64,000 nucleotides of DNA from Colwellia chukchiensis (GTDB lineage Bacteria > Pseudomonadota > Gammaproteobacteria > Enterobacterales > Alteromonadaceae), in assembly GCF_002104455.1 (NCBI RefSeq), contig NZ_NBOC01000002.1, positions 104,369 to 168,368 on the forward strand. Direction: 5' to 3'. Below, in pieces: positions 35,161 through 45,293 of this stretch. The notes under the pieces are model-generated. The model was not told where the DNA came from. It was given only the letters and a program-made list of their open reading frames with translations, and ran no database searches. Position 1 is the stretch's first letter. Every line of letters begins with the position of its first letter. Both the position numbers and the translations under genes were made by a program.

Positions 35161-36645
35161 ATGCTGCCAGTAGTAGCACTTGTTGGTCGACCCAATGTCG
35201 GTAAATCAACACTATTTAATCGATTAACCCGTAGTCGCGATGCACTCGTTGCCGATTACCCAGGTTTGACGCGTGATCGCCAATACGGTAAAGCTGAGGT
35301 GGAAACGCATCCCTTTATTGTCATTGATACCGGTGGTATTGAAGGAGATGAAAAAGGTATAGATGCGTTAATGGCCGAACAGTCGCTAATCGCAATAGAT
35401 GAAGCTGATGCAGTATTATTTATGGTTGATGCAAGAGCAGGGTTAACGTCCGCTGATCAAGGCATTGCCAATCACTTACGCAAACAAGATAAAAAAGTGT
35501 TTTTAGTGGCAAATAAAGTAGATGGCATAGACGCTGACTCTGCTGTTGCTGACTTTTATTCTCTTGGTTTAGGCGATGTGGTACATCAAATTGCAGCGGC
35601 TCATGGCCGTGGTGTTACCCAGCTACTAACGTTAGCACTGACGCCGCATATTGAAGCGCTTGGCCAAACTAGCAGCTTAGACAATGATGAATTTGCCAGT
35701 GAGTCTTTAGTAAGCCATGATGACGCTAGCTCAGATGAAAGTGCGATTGATACAGCGGCACATGAAACTGACACCATTAAATTAGCGATTATAGGTAAAC
35801 CTAATGTCGGCAAGTCAACGTTAACCAACCGTATTCTTGGTGAAGATAGGGTAGTCGTTTATGACATGCCTGGCACAACTCGCGATAGCGTTTATATTCC
35901 CATGGAGCATAACGGTCGACCCTATACCTTAATTGATACAGCAGGCATACGCCGTCGTAAAAATGTGACTGATATCGTTGAAAAGTACTCGGTGATAAAA
36001 ACCCTGCGTGCTATCGAAGATGCCAATGTATGTTTATTAGTTGTTGATGCGCAAGAAGGGCTTAGTGAACAAGACTTAAGCTTACTGGGTTTTATTCTCG
36101 ACGCGGGGCGCTCACTGGTATTAGCGGTAAATAAATGGGATGGTTTAGACGAGCACGTTAAAGAACGCATCAAGTCAGAAATAGACAGACGACTCGGCTT
36201 TATTGACTTTGCCCGTATTCACTTTATCTCAGCCTTGCATGGCACAGGGGTGGGGCATTTATATGAGTCAGTCGAAGAAGCGTTTGTTTCTGCCACTAAG
36301 CGCATCTCGACGGCTATGGTGACAAAAATATTAGATATGGCGGTATTTGATCACCAGCCACCTATGCACCAAGGTCGCCGTATAAAATTAAAGTACGCGC
36401 ATGCGGGTGGCTATAATCCACCACTGATAGTGATTCATGGAAATTTAGCGAAAAAACTCCCCATTTCATATAAGCGTTACTTGATGAACTATTATCGCAA
36501 GTCATTAAAAATTATGGGCACGCCGATCCGTATAGAGTTTAGAGAAACCGCTAACCCATTTGCCGGCAAGAAAAAGCTGACTTACACAGAGCAAAAAAAA
36601 TTAGCACGAGCCACGCAAGGTTATAAAAAAGACGAATCCAGTTAG
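35161..36645 (+). CDS. der: Ribosome biogenesis GTPase Der (EngA)
   Basis: Tandem-GTPase protein needed for 50S maturation, 494 residues. The first G domain has GRPNVGKST and NKVDG, the second GKPNVGKST (about 214-222), DTAGIRRR and NKWDG. A C-terminal KH-like domain follows, ending with a basic tail. An acidic linker ([16 protein letters not shown]) joins the two GTPase domains. The ATG at 35161 with GAGGTG upstream is preferred over the GTG at 35155, matching the E. coli start. Confidence 0.97.
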   Translation: MLPVVALVGRPNVGKSTLFNRLTRSRDALVADYPGLTRDRQYGKAEVETHPFIVIDTGGIEGDEKGIDALMAEQSLIAIDEADAVLFMVDARAGLTSADQGIANHLRKQDKKVFLVANKVDGIDADSAVADFYSLGLGDVVHQIAAAHGRGVTQLLTLALTPHIEALGQTSSLDNDEFASESLVSHDDASSDESAIDTAAHETDTIKLAIIGKPNVGKSTLTNRILGEDRVVVYDMPGTTRDSVYIPMEHNGRPYTLIDTAGIRRRKNVTDIVEKYSVIKTLRAIEDANVCLLVVDAQEGLSEQDLSLLGFILDAGRSLVLAVNKWDGLDEHVKERIKSEIDRRLGFIDFARIHFISALHGTGVGHLYESVEEAFVSATKRISTAMVTKILDMAVFDHQPPMHQGRRIKLKYAHAGGYNPPLIVIHGNLAKKLPISYKRYLMNYYRKSLKIMGTPIRIEFRETANPFAGKKKLTYTEQKKLARATQGYKKDESS

Positions 36646-36796
36646 CGTCAATGGCCTACGAGCGAATATGCTTGACCTTGATGATTTAGAATAAAAATAG
36701 CGCTATATCCGTTTGCATTCAAGCGCATCTTTCGCTAACTTAAAGTAGGGTAGCTTGTTTGCTGTTAGATGATTTTAGCGTAAATATTAGGATGTT

Positions 36797-37480
36797 ATGG
36801 TTGATAATTCAGTAAAAATGGACACGGTATCTCGCTTAAACCGTAACTTAGCTTTGTTACCACCTGGCGCTACAATCACATTAGATATGTCGACTCCAGC
36901 GGGTCAACGTGGCAAGTTTCGTTCAAAGTTTGTCGGTTATTTGCCCAAAAATTATGTCTTAGTACAATACCCAGATAGCTCAAAACTTGGCAATTTCGCT
37001 CAATATATTACCCAAGGTATGGGGGTTACAGTTCGCGGCTTAATTGAAGGGCATGAAGGTGCGGTGGTGGCCTTTATTTCACATGTCAAACAAACGGTTC
37101 AGCTGCCTTCTCGCTTGATTGTGCTTGAGTTTCCGCGCGAGGTTAGCTTGCAAAATTTACGCTCGGCGATGCGTATTGAAACCCATATTAAAGCAAAACT
37201 TAAAATTAAAGATGAGCATTGGAGTGCAGTGATCGCCAATATCTCTGAAACAGGGTGCCAGTTATTGGTGAGCAATGGCGAAAAGTTAACACTAACTGGC
37301 GAACAAGCGGTAGAGATAATTATTGAAGACTTTCAAGGCTTAAAAAACCTTAAGTTACAAGCGATAATTTGTAACAATCGAACGCAAGCCGAAGGCGTTA
37401 TGTTGGGTATGAAATTTGCTGATGCTAGCAAAAGTGAAGTAACAAAAGTATTGCAACAAGCGGTTGTCACGCCTCACTAA
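36797..37480 (+). CDS. PilZ-domain (YcgR-like) protein
   Basis: A 227-residue cytoplasmic protein. An N-terminal beta domain resembling the YcgR flagellar-brake N-terminus (GKFRSKFVGYLPKNYVLVQYP) is followed by a PilZ domain. That domain has the cyclic-di-GMP-binding pattern R-x-x-x-R (Arg122, Arg126) and N-x-S-x-x-G (148-153, NISETG). Binding is therefore plausible, and the diguanylate cyclase near 12 kb shows the second messenger is made. The target (flagella, pili or other) is unknown. It is convergent with xseA and overlaps it by four bases. Confidence 0.85.
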   Translation: MVDNSVKMDTVSRLNRNLALLPPGATITLDMSTPAGQRGKFRSKFVGYLPKNYVLVQYPDSSKLGNFAQYITQGMGVTVRGLIEGHEGAVVAFISHVKQTVQLPSRLIVLEFPREVSLQNLRSAMRIETHIKAKLKIKDEHWSAVIANISETGCQLLVSNGEKLTLTGEQAVEIIIEDFQGLKNLKLQAIICNNRTQAEGVMLGMKFADASKSEVTKVLQQAVVTPH

Positions 37481-38814
37481 GAGGGGGTAATGGCGGTCAC
37501 TTTGGTATTGATAATGCCATCACTCACTTCTATGCTCACCTTATCTTGGTGGCTAATTTCTTTGATACTTTTGAGCACCTTTCCTTGTTCATCGCGCGCT
37601 ATACTGTAGCCGCGAGCAATGGTCGCTAATGGGCTAACCATATGCAATTGTTGACATTGTTGTGCAAACCTATCTGCTTTAGCCACTAAGATGTTTTGCT
37701 GGGCTTTAAGTAATTGCTGATGTAATTGTATCGCTTGCTGGTTGCCTTGGTTGAGCAAGTTTACAGGTGAAGCCTGCAATAATCTTTGTTGAAGATATTG
37801 CGGTTGCTGCTGCGCCTGTTTTAGTCGGTTGCTAATAACGCTTTGTAAACGTATGTTAAGTTCATCCGCTCGTTGCTGTTTGCTCTGTAATTGTTGCTCT
37901 GGGTGTACTTGACCTAACCTATGGCTGAGCGCCGCAAGCGCTTGCCTGGCTTGTATCAGTTGTTGAGCTAGGGCGCGCTGTCCGCGTTTAATTAACTCAA
38001 ACATGGTGGCAATACGCTCATCAATATCGGCGGCCACGATTTCTGCTGCTGCTGATGGCGTAGCTGCTCTTAAGTCGGCAACAAAATCGGCCAAGGTGGT
38101 ATCTATTTCATGCCCTACAGCGCTGATTGTTGGTAGGCGTGATTGAAAAATAGCTCGGACCACAACTTCTTCATTAAATGCCCACAAGTCTTCAAGTGAA
38201 CCGCCGCCACGACCAATAAGTAATACATCAACTTCCTGGCGTTGGTTGGCAATAGCAATCGCTGCAGCAATATCCTGTTTTGCCTGTTCACCTTGCACTA
38301 ACGTTGGGTAAATAATGATTTTTATCAGGGGGTTGCGCCGCTTTAAAACGGTAATGATATCTTTAACCGCCGCGCCAGTAGGTGAGGTGACTATGCCGAC
38401 GGTTTGTATCGATTTTGCGATTGTTTGCTTATGATGAAGCGCGAATAAACCTTCGCGCTGTAACTTTTCCTTTAGCATTTCATACTGTTGACGCAATAAG
38501 CCCTCACCCGCGGGCTCCATATGCTCGATAATCAGTTGAAAGTCGCCGCGCGGCTCGTATAGTGACACTTTCGCGCGCACCAGTACTTGCTGACCGTTTG
38601 CAGGCTTAATACGGACGCGACGGTTATTTCCTTTAAACATGGCGCAACGTACTTGCGATTTTTCATCTTTTAACGACAAATACCAATGACCTGAGCTTGC
38701 GGCAATAAAGTTTGAAATTTCACCACATAACCAGACGGTGCTGAGTTCACTTTCTAAAATAAAGCGAACTTTTTTTGTCAGCTCACTGACTTGTAAAATA
38801 TGCTGTTGAGTCAT
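37477..38814 (-). CDS. xseA: Exodeoxyribonuclease VII large subunit
   Basis: Large subunit of the single-strand-specific nuclease ExoVII, 445 residues. An N-terminal OB fold (VSELTKKVRFILESEL, then CGEISNF) and the catalytic region with VGIVTSPTGAAVKDI, GRGGGSLEDLWAFNEE and SAVGHEIDTTLADFVADLRAATPSAAAE-type residues are visible. A long Gln-rich coiled coil and a C-terminal ARGYSIA segment follow. The small subunit XseB is not adjacent. It is transcribed away from guaB. Confidence 0.96.
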   Translation of the reverse strand: MTQQHILQVSELTKKVRFILESELSTVWLCGEISNFIAASSGHWYLSLKDEKSQVRCAMFKGNNRRVRIKPANGQQVLVRAKVSLYEPRGDFQLIIEHMEPAGEGLLRQQYEMLKEKLQREGLFALHHKQTIAKSIQTVGIVTSPTGAAVKDIITVLKRRNPLIKIIIYPTLVQGEQAKQDIAAAIAIANQRQEVDVLLIGRGGGSLEDLWAFNEEVVVRAIFQSRLPTISAVGHEIDTTLADFVADLRAATPSAAAEIVAADIDERIATMFELIKRGQRALAQQLIQARQALAALSHRLGQVHPEQQLQSKQQRADELNIRLQSVISNRLKQAQQQPQYLQQRLLQASPVNLLNQGNQQAIQLHQQLLKAQQNILVAKADRFAQQCQQLHMVSPLATIARGYSIARDEQGKVLKSIKEISHQDKVSIEVSDGIINTKVTAITPS

Positions 38815-38927
38815 GAATGCGTTACTTTCTCTGTCATTAAGATGTCATGGCGGGGCTAAGTATCAGGCATTATATATTTGTTTTAAATACTATCGACAGT
38901 TTATTTTCATTTTATCGTAATTATAAG

Positions 38928-38956
38928 TTTACCTTGGTAGACAAAACGGTTAAAAT
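38928..38956 (+). promoter_or_regulatory. Candidate sigma-70 promoter of guaB
   Basis: TTTACC, a 17-base spacer and TAAAAT (38951-38956), 50 bases before guaB. I saw no PurR-like palindrome. Confidence 0.42.
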
Positions 38957-39005
38957 TCTGCCGCAATATTCCCTCCCTAACCACTCAATTTAGAGAGATG
39001 TTGCG

Positions 39006-40478
39006 ATGCTAAGAATTGCCCAAGAAGCGCTAACTTTTGACGATGTTTTACTGGTACCTGCCCATTCTAAGGTACTGCCCCATACTGCCGATTTAAAAAC
39101 CAAATTAACTCGAAAAATCAATTTAAATGTACCTATGGTTTCTGCGTCTATGGACACAGTCACAGAAGCACCGTTAGCTATTACCTTAGCCCAAGAAGGT
39201 GGCTTAGGTTTTATCCATAAAAATATGACCATAGCTGAACAGGCAAAACATGTGTCATTAGTGAAAAAATACGAAAGTGGTATCGTTTCAGATCCAGTAA
39301 CGGTCAGCCCAACGGCAACCATAGAAAACACCATGCGTCTTGCCGATGATCTTGGTTTTTCTGGCTTTCCTGTGGTTGATGATAATAACAAACTGATTGG
39401 TATTGTTACTGGTCGTGATTTGCGTTTTGAAACTGACTTAACTAAGCCTGTTACTGCGTTGATGACTAAAAAAGAAAAATTGGTAACCGTCAAAGAAGGA
39501 GCGTCGCGGGAAGAAATTTTACGCTTAATGCATGAACATCGTATTGAAAAGATCCTTATGGTTGATGATGCCTTTACCTTGAAAGGCTTAATCACGGTTC
39601 GTGATTATCAAAAAGCAGAAAGCAAGCCTAACGCTTGTAAAGATGAGTTTGGTCGTTTGCGTGTAGGTGCTGCAGTTGGTGTCGGTGCGGGCACGGATGA
39701 GCGAATTGATGCCTTGGTCGCTGCTGGTGTTGATGTTTTGTTAATTGATACCTCTCATGGTCATTCTCAAGGGGTACTTGATCGTGTTGCAGAAACGCGT
39801 GCCAAATACCCTGATCTACAGATAATTGCGGGTAATGTCGCCACAGGTGCAGGGGCGAAAGCGTTGGCCGATGTTGGTGTAGATGCTGTGAAAGTGGGTA
39901 TTGGTCCAGGCTCTATTTGTACTACGCGTATTGTTACTGGGGTTGGTGTGCCGCAATTAACGGCGATTTCTAATGCCGTTGAAGCGTTAAAAGGCACAGG
40001 TATTCCCGTGATTGCCGATGGTGGTATTCGTTTTTCAGGTGATATTGCTAAAGCTTTAGTTGCGGGGGCACATAGCGTTATGGTGGGCAGCATGTTTGCT
40101 GGCACTGAAGAAGCTCCTGGCGAAGTTGAGCTTTACCAAGGACGTTATTACAAATCTTATCGTGGTATGGGGTCGCTTGGTGCGATGAGCCAAAAAGAAG
40201 GTTCAAGTGACCGCTACTTCCAAAAATCTGATGGCGAAGCCGATAAGTTAGTACCAGAAGGCATAGAAGGTCGCGTTGCTTATAAAGGCCCAGTTGCGGC
40301 GATTATTCATCAGCAAATGGGGGGCTTACGCTCGTCAATGGGCTTAACGGGCTCGGCAACCATTGAAGAAATGCGCACTAAACCTGAATTTATGAAAATT
40401 ACATCGGCCGGTATGGGTGAATCGCATGTACATGACGTCACCATTACCAAAGAAGCACCTAACTACCGTATGGGGTAG
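39006..40478 (+). CDS. guaB: Inosine-5'-monophosphate dehydrogenase
   Basis: NAD-dependent oxidation of IMP to XMP, the committed step of GMP synthesis; 490 residues. N-terminal [11 protein letters not shown], two CBS domains (about 95-205: [24 protein letters not shown]), the catalytic loop [17 protein letters not shown] (Cys about 304) and the flap [10 protein letters not shown] are all present. It starts with [12 protein letters not shown]. guaA follows after about 200 bases that contain a hairpin. Confidence 0.97.
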   Translation: MLRIAQEALTFDDVLLVPAHSKVLPHTADLKTKLTRKINLNVPMVSASMDTVTEAPLAITLAQEGGLGFIHKNMTIAEQAKHVSLVKKYESGIVSDPVTVSPTATIENTMRLADDLGFSGFPVVDDNNKLIGIVTGRDLRFETDLTKPVTALMTKKEKLVTVKEGASREEILRLMHEHRIEKILMVDDAFTLKGLITVRDYQKAESKPNACKDEFGRLRVGAAVGVGAGTDERIDALVAAGVDVLLIDTSHGHSQGVLDRVAETRAKYPDLQIIAGNVATGAGAKALADVGVDAVKVGIGPGSICTTRIVTGVGVPQLTAISNAVEALKGTGIPVIADGGIRFSGDIAKALVAGAHSVMVGSMFAGTEEAPGEVELYQGRYYKSYRGMGSLGAMSQKEGSSDRYFQKSDGEADKLVPEGIEGRVAYKGPVAAIIHQQMGGLRSSMGLTGSATIEEMRTKPEFMKITSAGMGESHVHDVTITKEAPNYRMG

Positions 40479-40596
40479 TCGGATATGTAATTGCCTTGCG
40501 ATTAATGTTTTGATGATAGTAGTTGATATCTAACGTTAATGCACATTGGATAAAATATCCTTGTGCTGTTGTTGCAGGTAAAGCAATGAAAATTCA

Positions 40597-40635
40597 AACA
40601 CCCTGTACTCGTGTTAAGTTCAGGGTGTTGTTATT
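40597..40635 (+). terminator. Hairpin between guaB and guaA (terminator or attenuator)
   Basis: AACACCCTG pairs with CAGGGTGTT around a 15-base loop, followed by GTTATTT. It lies about 120 bases after guaB and 48 bases before guaA, so it may end some guaB transcripts or lower guaA expression. The T tract is weak. Confidence 0.55.
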
Positions 40636-40676
40636 TATAAACAATACCTTTGATGGTAAAAAGTAGGAAAACAACC

Positions 40677-42254
40677 ATGAGTAAAGACATTCATGATCAC
40701 CGCATACTAATTCTAGATTTTGGTTCACAATACACACAACTTATTGCTCGCCGTGTGCGTGAAATTGGCGTTTACTGTGAACTGTGGGCATGGGACGTGA
40801 CCGAAGCACAAATCAAAGACTTTAACCCAACAGGTATTATATTAGCCGGCGGACCCGAGTCAGTAACAGAGCACAACTCACCGCGTGCGCCTGAATATGT
40901 ATTTAATGCAGGTGTACCTGTGTTAGGTATTTGTTACGGAATGCAAACCATGGCAGAGCAGTTAGGTGGCGGTGTTGAAGGCTCTGAGCATAAAGAATTT
41001 GGTTATGCCGCGGTGGAAATTATTGCTAAATCTGCGTTGTTTAATGCTATTGAAGATAGTGTTAATGACAATGGTAATGCTTCACTTGATGTTTGGATGA
41101 GTCATGGTGATAAAGTGTCTGAAATTCCAGCGGGATTCGTCACCCTAGCACAAACACCAAGCTGTAAATATGCCGCTATGGCCAACGAAGAGAAACAATT
41201 CTATGGTGTGCAATTTCATCCTGAAGTAACGCACACAAAGCAAGGGATGCGCATTTTAGAGCATTTCGTGGTGGATATTTGCCAATGTGAAAAATTATGG
41301 ACCTCAGCGTCTATTATTGAAGATGCCATTGCAAAAATGAAAGCCCAAGTTGGTGATGATGAGGTGGTGCTTGGTCTATCAGGTGGAGTAGATTCATCTG
41401 TTGTTGCTATGCTGTTACATCGTGCAATTGGCGATAAGCTAACCTGTGTATTTGTTGATAATGGTTTATTGCGCTTAAACGAAGGTCAACAAGTGATGGA
41501 TATGTTTGGCGATCACTTTGGTTTGAATATTATTCATGTGGATGCGGAAAATCGTTTCCTAGAGCGTTTAGCTGGTGAAGATGATCCTGAGAGAAAGCGC
41601 AAAATAATCGGCAATGTTTTTGTTGAAATTTTCGATGAACAAGCCAGCAAACTAAAAAATGCCAAGTGGCTAGCCCAAGGGACTATTTATCCAGATGTGA
41701 TTGAATCTGCTGCATCGGCAACGGGTAAGGCCCATGTTATTAAGTCACACCATAATGTCGGTGGCTTGCCAGAAGATATGGAGTTGGGCTTAGTTGAGCC
41801 ATTACGTGAACTGTTTAAAGATGAAGTGCGTAAAATCGGCTTAGAGTTAGGTTTGCCGTACGATATGCTTTATCGCCATCCATTTCCTGGACCAGGCTTA
41901 GGGGTGCGTATTCTCGGTGAAGTGAAAAAAGAATATGCGGATTTATTACGTCGAGCGGATCATATTTTTATCGAAGAGCTACGTAAACACGATTTATACA
42001 CTAAAGTCAGCCAAGCCTTTACGGTATTTTTACCGGTTCGCTCTGTGGGCGTAATGGGTGATGCGCGTAAATATGACTGGGTGGTGTCGTTACGTTGTGT
42101 TGAAACCATAGACTTTATGACGGCGCGTTGGTCTCATTTGCCTTATGATTTCTTAGGTTTAGTTTCAAACCGTATTATTAATGAAATTGACGGTATTTCT
42201 CGGGTTGTTTACGATATCTCAGGTAAGCCGCCGGCCACGATTGAGTGGGAGTAA
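40677..42254 (+). CDS. guaA: GMP synthase (glutamine-hydrolysing)
   Basis: Converts XMP to GMP with glutamine as nitrogen donor; 525 residues, as in E. coli. The class I amidotransferase domain has [16 protein letters not shown] (nucleophile Cys) and [11 protein letters not shown]. The synthetase has the P-loop [13 protein letters not shown] and the dimerisation region [15 protein letters not shown], ending PPATIEWE. The frame extends to 40650; the ATG at 40677 with AGGAAA upstream is the family start. Confidence 0.97.
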   Translation: MSKDIHDHRILILDFGSQYTQLIARRVREIGVYCELWAWDVTEAQIKDFNPTGIILAGGPESVTEHNSPRAPEYVFNAGVPVLGICYGMQTMAEQLGGGVEGSEHKEFGYAAVEIIAKSALFNAIEDSVNDNGNASLDVWMSHGDKVSEIPAGFVTLAQTPSCKYAAMANEEKQFYGVQFHPEVTHTKQGMRILEHFVVDICQCEKLWTSASIIEDAIAKMKAQVGDDEVVLGLSGGVDSSVVAMLLHRAIGDKLTCVFVDNGLLRLNEGQQVMDMFGDHFGLNIIHVDAENRFLERLAGEDDPERKRKIIGNVFVEIFDEQASKLKNAKWLAQGTIYPDVIESAASATGKAHVIKSHHNVGGLPEDMELGLVEPLRELFKDEVRKIGLELGLPYDMLYRHPFPGPGLGVRILGEVKKEYADLLRRADHIFIEELRKHDLYTKVSQAFTVFLPVRSVGVMGDARKYDWVVSLRCVETIDFMTARWSHLPYDFLGLVSNRIINEIDGISRVVYDISGKPPATIEWE

Positions 42255-42266
42255 ACCTGTAGCCGC

Positions 42267-42370
42267 TATGTAAACGTGCAGGTATTGGCAAGCTCATGCT
42301 TAAAGCGAAGACAACAAGGTTGTTAACCAACAGCGTTTTTGGGGGAGCCAATATCTACGGTGTTTACATA
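42267..42370 (+). ncRNA. Structured inverted repeat downstream of guaA (possible RNA element)
   Basis: TATGTAAAC (42267-42275) pairs perfectly with GTTTACATA (42362-42370). After an unpaired stretch TATTGGC (42283-42289) pairs with GCCAATA (42347-42353). Inside are two small hairpins, AAGC-TCAT-GCTT and ACAAC-AAG-GTTGT. The nested layout resembles a folded RNA with a closing stem and a multiloop. It lies 12 bases after guaA and before that operon's terminator, so it would be in the 3' untranslated region. No family recognised. Confidence 0.4.
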
Positions 42371-42393
42371 TAAATCAAGCGTGATATTTTGAT

Positions 42394-42427
42394 AAAACCT
42401 CAATGTTGAAAGGCATTGAGGTTTTTT
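42394..42427 (+). terminator. Rho-independent terminator after guaA
   Basis: AAAACCTCAATG pairs perfectly with CATTGAGGTTTT around TTGAAAGG, with more T residues following. It closes the guaBA transcript. Confidence 0.85.
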
Positions 42428-42726
42428 AATAGATAAGAAAAAGCATGCATTAAACGTGCAGCAAGCCATAAGCGCAGCAGCGGTTTGGTCGAGATATTAC
42501 GAGCGTGTATTTATCTTTGTAGGTTTTTGCTGTTCGCTCAGCTAACGCTATAGTGGCGTTGTGGTAATTTAGGTGCATTGAAAATGCGAGGCTACTACGC
42601 GGTAACACATTAGCGCAAGTTGTGCTTTAGTTAAGTTGACCACAGCGCTATTGTTAGTCACAGGCTATCGCACTTTATCGCGTTGTAACTTGACAAGGCG
42701 ACACGGGTTTTAACTCTAAGGTAAAT
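42428..42726. other. Intergenic stretch before the RecQ-type helicase gene
   Basis: About 300 bases with no convincing coding frame. It contains TTAAACGTGCAGC (about 42450), which shares 11 bases with the left arm of the inverted repeat at 42270, and several TTGAC-like hexamers but no clear promoter pair. Confidence 0.3.
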
Positions 42727-44694
42727 ATGTTGAATTTGCAGCAGTCATTACAAAAACATTTCGGCTTTGAGCAATTTAGAGCCGGTCAAGAACAAACGGT
42801 AAGTCAGTTGCTTCATGGTGACTCTTCGTTAGCTATTTTCCCAACGGGCGCGGGTAAGTCCTTATGCTATCAATTAGCGGCGATTAATCTACCACATTTA
42901 ACTTTAGTGGTATCGCCACTTTTAGCGTTGATGAAAGATCAGTTAGCATTTTTACATGCCAAAGGCATGGCGGCAGCAAGTATAGATTCGACTTTATCGT
43001 ATCAAGAAAGTCAGCATATTAGCCGTAAGGTACGCTCTGGCGAGATCAAAATTTTAATGGTTTCAGTTGAGCGTTTTAAAAATGAGCGCTTTCGGGAGTT
43101 TATCGAATCTATTGCTATCTCTATGTTGGTGGTGGATGAAGCGCACTGTATTTCTGAGTGGGGGCATAATTTTCGCCCTGATTATTTAAAGCTGCCAGAG
43201 TATCGACAAGCGCTAGATATCCCTTTGGTGTTGTTACTGACTGCCACGGCAACGAAAAAAGTACAGCAAGATATGGCGGAAAAATTTGCCATTGCCCCGC
43301 AACATATAGTGCAAACGGGCTTTTATCGTAGCAACTTGGACTTGGCAGTGCTACCGGTGCCAGAGCGGGATAAAAATCAAGCGTTGTTACAGTTACTTAA
43401 GCAACGTCAAGGCAGTGGTATTGTTTATGTGACTTTGCAGCAAAGTGCAGAAAACGTTGCGACATTTCTCCAGCAACAAGGGCTATCTGCACAAGCATAC
43501 CATGCGGGCTTTAAAGATGATGTTCGGAAAAAAATTCAGCAAGACTTTATGCAAGGGCAAACCGCCATTATTGTCGCGACCATTGCTTTTGGAATGGGGA
43601 TAGATAAGTCAGATATTCGTTTTGTGATTCATTATGACCTACCGAAATCGATTGAAAACTATAGTCAAGAAATTGGTCGTGCCGGCAGGGATAAAGCCCC
43701 AGCGGATTGCTTTGTATTAGCTAATCTCGATGGTATAGCTACCGTTGAAAACTTTGTCTATGCTGATACACCTGAAAAATCTAGTATTGACTATGTACTG
43801 CAAAATATCAGCTCAGAAGTGCAAAATGGTCAGTGGCAGTTGCAATTACTGGCGTTATCTAATGCCAGCAATATTAAGCAACTAGCGTTGAAAACCTTAT
43901 TAGTACAACTCGAGCTGCTGGGTGTGATCAGTGCCCAATATAGTTATTTTGCTGAATTTAAATTTAAATTTATTAGCCCAAAAGCGCAAATCATCAGTGC
44001 CTTTGCTGGTGAACGAAGTGAGTTTTTACAGCAGTTATTTGCAAGTGCAAAAATGAAAAAAGTATGGGCTGAGCCTGACTTTGAACTTATGTATCAGCGT
44101 TACCAAACGCCAAGAAAGCGTATTATTGCGGCATTAGAGTATTTGGCTGAGCAACAGCATATTGAATTAGCAACTCAAAAAAACACTGAAGTGTATGCAG
44201 TGAATATGGCGGCGTTGGCAGATAAAAGTTTAGCGACACGGCTTGAGCAGTACTTTCTCGAAAAAGAGCAAGCAGAAATTTTGCGTATTCAACACTTGGT
44301 AGCATTTTTCCAAAGTGATGTTTGTTTAATGCAGCAGCTTTGTCATTACTTTGCTGACTCGCAGGCACCGACAAAATGTGGTCATTGCTCAGTGTGTCGT
44401 GGGCAAGTGGCGCGATTGCCAAACTCAAGGCAACATCAAGAAATAAGCCAAGACACCCTAATATTAGCAATTAAGCAATTACAACAACACTTATCGGCGT
44501 ATGCAGGTGCTTCGCTTGAGCAAGTTAGCCACCTTTCGCTGGCCACTATTTGTCGTTTTTTATCGGGCATGACAGTGCCGCTATTTACCCGCGCAAAAGT
44601 GCGGAAATTGAGCTACTTTGGGTTGTGTCAGCAGATGCGCTATGGCGATATTAAAGCGCAAGTACAGGCATGCCTTGCAAGAGAAAATCTGTGA
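42727..44694 (+). CDS. RecQ-family ATP-dependent DNA helicase
   Basis: A 655-residue superfamily 2 helicase. Motif 0/I FEQFRAGQEQTV and FPTGAGKSLCYQL, Walker B DEAHCISEWGHNFRPDY, LLLTATATKKV, and motif VI SQEIGRAGRDKAPADC match RecQ. A zinc-binding segment occurs late (residues about 537-565: C-x5-C ... CGHCSVC). I see no clear HRDC domain, and the region between helicase core and zinc site is longer than in E. coli RecQ, so it is probably a RecQ-like paralogue rather than RecQ itself. It is convergent with slyD. Confidence 0.88.
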   Translation: MLNLQQSLQKHFGFEQFRAGQEQTVSQLLHGDSSLAIFPTGAGKSLCYQLAAINLPHLTLVVSPLLALMKDQLAFLHAKGMAAASIDSTLSYQESQHISRKVRSGEIKILMVSVERFKNERFREFIESIAISMLVVDEAHCISEWGHNFRPDYLKLPEYRQALDIPLVLLLTATATKKVQQDMAEKFAIAPQHIVQTGFYRSNLDLAVLPVPERDKNQALLQLLKQRQGSGIVYVTLQQSAENVATFLQQQGLSAQAYHAGFKDDVRKKIQQDFMQGQTAIIVATIAFGMGIDKSDIRFVIHYDLPKSIENYSQEIGRAGRDKAPADCFVLANLDGIATVENFVYADTPEKSSIDYVLQNISSEVQNGQWQLQLLALSNASNIKQLALKTLLVQLELLGVISAQYSYFAEFKFKFISPKAQIISAFAGERSEFLQQLFASAKMKKVWAEPDFELMYQRYQTPRKRIIAALEYLAEQQHIELATQKNTEVYAVNMAALADKSLATRLEQYFLEKEQAEILRIQHLVAFFQSDVCLMQQLCHYFADSQAPTKCGHCSVCRGQVARLPNSRQHQEISQDTLILAIKQLQQHLSAYAGASLEQVSHLSLATICRFLSGMTVPLFTRAKVRKLSYFGLCQQMRYGDIKAQVQACLARENL

Positions 44695-44738
44695 TAAATA
44701 ACGGGTGAGTTAAGCTGTTAAAACGTTGGTAAGTGTCG

Positions 44739-44775
44739 CTTGCCTGCATTGTGTTTATGACCTAATGCAGACAAG
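44739..44775. terminator. Possible bidirectional terminator between recQ-like gene and slyD
   Basis: CTTGcCTGCATT pairs with AATGCAGaCAAG (one mismatch) around an 13-base loop between two convergent genes. Flanking T/A runs are weak, hence the modest confidence. Confidence 0.45.
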
Positions 44776-44793
44776 TATTGTTGTTGCGAATGG

Positions 44794-45285
44794 TTAGTCG
44801 TGATTGTGGCCACAGCCGCCTTCACCATGAACATGACCGTGGGCAAGCTCTTCTTCGGTAGCATCGCGCACTTCAAGTATTTCAACATCAAATTTTAAAT
44901 CAATGCCGGCTAAAGGGTGATTACCATCAACGGTAATTTCATCGTCATTGACGTCAATAACAATCACTGTTTGCTCGCCATCATCGGTGGTAGCGCGCAA
45001 TTGGCTACCAACTTCTAAATCTTCAATGCCGGCAAACATTGCTTTAGGTACACTTTGTACAAAGCCGTCTTCACGTTGACCATAAGCGTCATCAGCACTG
45101 ACGGCAACGTCAAATTTATCGCCTGCTTGGTGGCCAATAAGTGCGGCTTCTAAGCCTGGAATTAAATAGTGGGAACCTTGAATTACCGCTAACGGGCTGT
45201 GATCATATGAGCTATCTATTAAGGTGTCTTCGCTATCGGATACCGCGTAATGCAGTACTACTACTTTGTTATCGGTAATTTTCAT
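44794..45285 (-). CDS. slyD: FKBP-type peptidyl-prolyl isomerase SlyD
   Basis: Cytoplasmic prolyl isomerase and chaperone with a metal-binding tail, 163 residues. It begins MKITDNKVVVLHYAVSD, contains the FKBP core (LIPGLEAALIGHQAGDKFDV) with the inserted flap domain, and DGNHPLAG typical of SlyD. The tail is His-rich (HGHVHGEGGCGHNHD), shorter than in E. coli, and could bind nickel. It lies 8 bases after ygfZ and is probably co-transcribed with it. Confidence 0.94.
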   Translation of the reverse strand: MKITDNKVVVLHYAVSDSEDTLIDSSYDHSPLAVIQGSHYLIPGLEAALIGHQAGDKFDVAVSADDAYGQREDGFVQSVPKAMFAGIEDLEVGSQLRATTDDGEQTVIVIDVNDDEITVDGNHPLAGIDLKFDVEILEVRDATEEELAHGHVHGEGGCGHNHD

Positions 45286-45293
45286 ATTTTATC

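Noticed and set aside
38990-39595. 201-residue antisense frame opposite guaB
   Set aside because: Shadow of a strongly conserved coding sequence with no independent signals.
42428-42726. Possible hidden small gene between guaA and the helicase gene
   Set aside because: No frame with a start, ribosome-binding site and plausible composition was seen on either strand.
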